7,546 nt of DNA from an uncultured Bacteroidota bacterium (GTDB lineage: Bacteria > Bacteroidota > Bacteroidia > Chitinophagales > Chitinophagaceae): the NCBI GenBank assembly GCA_946479055.1, contig CAMLEX010000222.1, forward strand, positions 1-7,546, written 5' to 3'. The notes beneath the pieces were generated by a model. It made no database searches. It was given only the letters and a program-made list of their open reading frames with translations, and was not told where the DNA came from. The stretch's first letter is position 1. Each line of letters begins with the position of its first letter. The translations under genes and the position numbers were made by a program. Below, one piece after another: positions 6,150 to 7,546 of the stretch.

Positions 6150-6548
6150 TTAACTCACCTTGATCTCCTGGCTCGTCGCTTCTTTTCCTGGAATAACCGG
6201 CAGCGTCACCTGCAATACACCATCTTCATATTTCGCTGAGATCTTTGTCACATCAATGGTGTCATCCAAGGTGAAAGTTCTTTCAAATCCACCACGGCTG
6301 TACTCCCTTTGCACCCAGTCAAACTTTGGAAAACCTTCGGGCGGCGTGTAAGAAATAGTTAATTCATTTCCTTTTACACCCAGGCTGAAATTTTCTTTGA
6401 TACGGCCCGGTGCGAATACCAGCATTTCAAAACTGGTGTCTGTTTTGTAAACATTAACGGCTGCTCTTTGCGTTGATCGGATGAACAGTTGCCGGTTCCT
6501 GTTTCCGGAATAGTTGCCTTTTGCGGCACATGACTGATTGTAGTTCAT
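6150..6548 (-). CDS. Hsp20/alpha-crystallin-family small heat-shock protein
   Basis: A 132-residue small heat-shock protein, an ATP-independent cytoplasmic chaperone that holds unfolding proteins in oligomers. The alpha-crystallin domain covers about residues 28-119: AAVNVYKTDTSFEMLVFAPG (29-48), where this family usually begins with P-x-V-x-I, then the connector with ELTISY (62-67), GGFERTFTLDDTIDVTKISAKYEDG (86-110) matching the conserved G-x-F-x-R-x-F-x-L-P/D pattern, and GVLQVTLP (110-117) containing the conserved G-V-L signature. The ATG at 6548 (MNYNQSC) is preferred: the frame stays open upstream to an ATG at 6656, but those 36 residues are AT-rich, unlike the family, and would almost reach the nadR-like start. 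A conserved C-terminal I-x-I tail is replaced by IKVS. No CIRCE operator is seen in the 110-base upstream gap. It sits between two NAD-salvage genes with no apparent functional link. Confidence 0.9.
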   Translation of the reverse strand: MNYNQSCAAKGNYSGNRNRQLFIRSTQRAAVNVYKTDTSFEMLVFAPGRIKENFSLGVKGNELTISYTPPEGFPKFDWVQREYSRGGFERTFTLDDTIDVTKISAKYEDGVLQVTLPVIPGKEATSQEIKVS

Positions 6549-6658
6549 GTTTTTCTTTTTTAAAGTGAAAAATTTGATTACAATAAGAATAACAACTCTG
6601 GAATAAAAATGTTTTTTATCCGGAATAACAGAAGTGAATGGCGCTGTAAATTGCACGT

Positions 6659-7243
6659 ATGTTAAAAAAGATCGTCATACTTGGCCCTGAAAGTACCGGC
6701 AAAAGCACTCTTTGTAAACAACTTGCTGAACATTATAAAACATTGTGGTGCCCGGAGTTTGCACGGGAATATCTTTTGAAACATGGAATGAGTTACTCGT
6801 TTGATGATCTGCTTACCATTGCAAAAGGTCAATTGGCGCTGGAAGACCGATACGAGTCAGAAGTGAGAAGTCAGAAGTCAGAAGCCGGAAACTCCGCTAC
6901 TATTCCCCACTCACCACTCACCACTCACCACTCACTTCTCTTTATTGACACCGACATGTATGTAATGAAAGTCTGGTGTGAATTTGTTTTTGAAAATTGT
7001 CATCGTTTTATTCTTGACCAGATCATAGAAAGGAAATATGATCTCTATCTTCTTTGCAATATTGATCTGCCGTGGGTAAAGGATGAGCTGCGTGAATACC
7101 CGGATTTGGAAAGCAGACAACAACTGTATTCTATCTATAAAGATATAATGGTTAATCAATCCGTACCCTGGGTGGATATTAACGGAGACCATGATGAAAG
7201 ATTAACAAAGGCAATAACCAGCATTGATTCTCTACCGGCCTAA
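6659..7243 (+). CDS. nadR: Stand-alone NadR-type ribosylnicotinamide kinase (AAA-like ATPase)
   Basis: A 194-residue P-loop kinase matching only the C-terminal ribosylnicotinamide kinase domain of NadR. There is no helix-turn-helix and no NMN adenylyltransferase domain, so it is not a transcription regulator here. It should phosphorylate nicotinamide riboside to NMN with ATP. The Walker A motif is GPESTGKST (9-17); PEFAREYL (32-39) and IAKGQLALED (54-63) follow, then FIDTDMYVMKVW (95-106) with the Asp-Thr-Asp segment, and LLCNIDLPWVKDELRE (131-146), the NadR-type lid region. The ATG at 6659 gives the canonical MLKKIVILGPES start. Residues 64-92 are odd: heptamer-repeat DNA is translated between ALEDRYE and LLFIDTD, where relatives have a short helix. 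The insert avoids the P-loop and both conserved flanks, so activity may survive. pnuC lies 545 bases upstream on the same strand and plausibly supplies the substrate. Confidence 0.88.
   Translation: MLKKIVILGPESTGKSTLCKQLAEHYKTLWCPEFAREYLLKHGMSYSFDDLLTIAKGQLALEDRYESEVRSQKSEAGNSATIPHSPLTTHHSLLFIDTDMYVMKVWCEFVFENCHRFILDQIIERKYDLYLLCNIDLPWVKDELREYPDLESRQQLYSIYKDIMVNQSVPWVDINGDHDERLTKAITSIDSLPA
6855..6940. repeat. Two heptamer arrays in inverted relation, inside the NadR-like gene
   Basis: The left array (6855-6884) is four copies of AGTCAGA (the second copy AGTGAGA) plus two bases. The right array (6908-6935) is four perfect copies of CACTCAC, followed by TTCTC. AGAAGTGAG (6859-6867) and CTCACTTCT (6931-6939) are exact reverse complements, so the segment can fold with a 63-base loop. 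The whole stretch is translated as a low-complexity insert (about SEVRSQKSEAGNSA and PHSPLTTHHS). Similar heptamer runs occur between genes in Bacteroidota as far as I recall. Neither array contains a stop codon on this strand apart from the TGA inside the variant copy, which is out of frame. Confidence 0.75.
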
Positions 7244-7268
7244 AAACTTATCCGGTTTTTTATTTTTT
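7234..7268. terminator. Possible terminator between the NadR-like gene and mtgA
   Basis: ACCGG (7234-7238) can pair with CCGGT (7252-7256) around a 13-base loop, followed by a T-rich run (TTTTTATTTTTT). It spans the kinase stop codon and reaches the mtgA stop at 7260, where the two genes converge with only 16 bases between them. An alternative fold pairs AAAAAC (7242-7247) with GTTTTT (7255-7260). Both stems are short, so this is a modest candidate for ending the plus-strand transcript. Confidence 0.4.
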
Positions 7269-7546
7269 ATTACTGGTTTTTGTACCAATCACTTCTTGTA
7301 TATCCGGATCCGGAGATAAAAAATTCATTTGCCGCATTATCATTCTTGACCTGGCTGAAACATACGTTGATGCAGGTTTTACTTTATAGCGCTTGGGATT
7401 AGGCAGGCAAGCTGCTATTAATGCGGCCTCCTGGCGACTAAGTTTACTGGCTGATTTATTAAAATAAATGTTCGCCGCCCTTTCTACTCCAAAAACGCCT
7501 TCACCCATTTCACTGACATTTAAATACATTTCAAGTACCCTTTTTT
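7260..7546 (-). CDS. mtgA: Monofunctional biosynthetic peptidoglycan transglycosylase, C-terminal part
   Basis: This is the C-terminal ~94 residues of a GT51-family glycosyltransferase, which polymerises lipid II into glycan strands at the outer face of the inner membrane. The frame is open past the ATG at 7529 to the window edge (K-R-V-L-E-MYLNV), so that ATG is internal and the gene continues beyond the window. Matching family motifs are RVLEMYLNVSEMGEGVFGVERAA, IYFNKSASKLSRQEAALIAACLPNP (the conserved Y-F-x-K-x-x-x-x-L-x-x-x-E-A-A-L-L/I-A motif) and the RMIMRQM segment near the C-terminus. No transpeptidase domain follows; the protein ends 20 residues after RQM, as in MtgA rather than in bifunctional class A penicillin-binding proteins. 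The catalytic glutamates near the N-terminal part of the domain lie outside the window. It converges on the kinase gene. Confidence 0.9.
   Translation of the reverse strand, partial: KRVLEMYLNVSEMGEGVFGVERAANIYFNKSASKLSRQEAALIAACLPNPKRYKVKPASTYVSARSRMIMRQMNFLSPDPDIQEVIGTKTSNKK

Noticed and set aside
6549..6656. Upstream extension of the hsp20 frame to an ATG at 6656
   Set aside because: The added 36 residues are AT-rich and unrelated to small heat-shock proteins, and would leave almost no space for the divergent kinase promoter; the ATG at 6548 fits the family length.
6855..6940. Repeat arrays as a CRISPR or iteron origin
   Set aside because: The units are only seven bases, contiguous without spacers, and lie inside a coding sequence; no cas or rep gene is near.
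7260..7529. The ATG at 7529 as the start of a small 89-residue protein
   Set aside because: Codons upstream of it continue the transglycosylase match (RVLE before MYLNV), so it is an internal methionine of a gene cut by the window edge.
1..7546. A defence, secretion or biosynthetic system
   Set aside because: All genes belong to housekeeping or envelope families with no toxin, nuclease, effector, phage or modular biosynthetic signatures; nothing supports a new multi-gene system.

Overview
The window looks like ordinary chromosome from a member of the Bacteroidota, most likely a Chitinophagaceae-type bacterium. This is inferred from AT-rich coding sequence, absence of clear Shine-Dalgarno sites, a Bacteroidota-style -7 box (TAnnTTTG), short lipoprotein or Sec signal peptides on cell-wall enzymes, and the combination of protein families. 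No rRNA, tRNA, CRISPR array, integrase or transposase is visible. No gap between genes exceeds about 120 bases.

Left part (1-3427), purine and redox metabolism. The window opens inside the molybdopterin-binding subunit of xanthine dehydrogenase (xdhB, C-terminal ~470 residues). A zinc-independent MDR-family NADPH:quinone-type oxidoreductase follows on the opposite strand, and the two stop codons overlap. Next, on the plus strand, comes xdhC, the maturation factor that delivers sulfurated molybdenum cofactor to XDH. The xdh genes are therefore a loose cluster interrupted by a divergent oxidoreductase gene.

Middle part (3489-5399), cell envelope. Two paralogous M23 (LytM-type) metallopeptidases flank a membrane-anchored SRPBCC-fold protein. 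The first has a Sec-type signal peptide and the second a lipoprotein signal. A clear intrinsic terminator follows the SRPBCC gene.

Right part (5481-7546), NAD salvage and stress. pnuC (nicotinamide riboside transporter) and a stand-alone NadR-type ribosylnicotinamide kinase could together import and phosphorylate nicotinamide riboside. They are separated by a small heat-shock protein (Hsp20) gene on the minus strand. A strong hairpin terminator overlaps the pnuC stop codon. The window ends in the C-terminal part of a minus-strand monofunctional peptidoglycan transglycosylase (mtgA).

The most unusual feature is that three unrelated genes (xdhB, the second M23 gene and the NadR-like kinase) each contain a short repeat-like or palindromic DNA segment that is read through in frame and adds extra residues to the protein. 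I found no convincing new multi-gene system. The repeat read-through pattern and the M23/SRPBCC/M23 arrangement are the points most worth checking.
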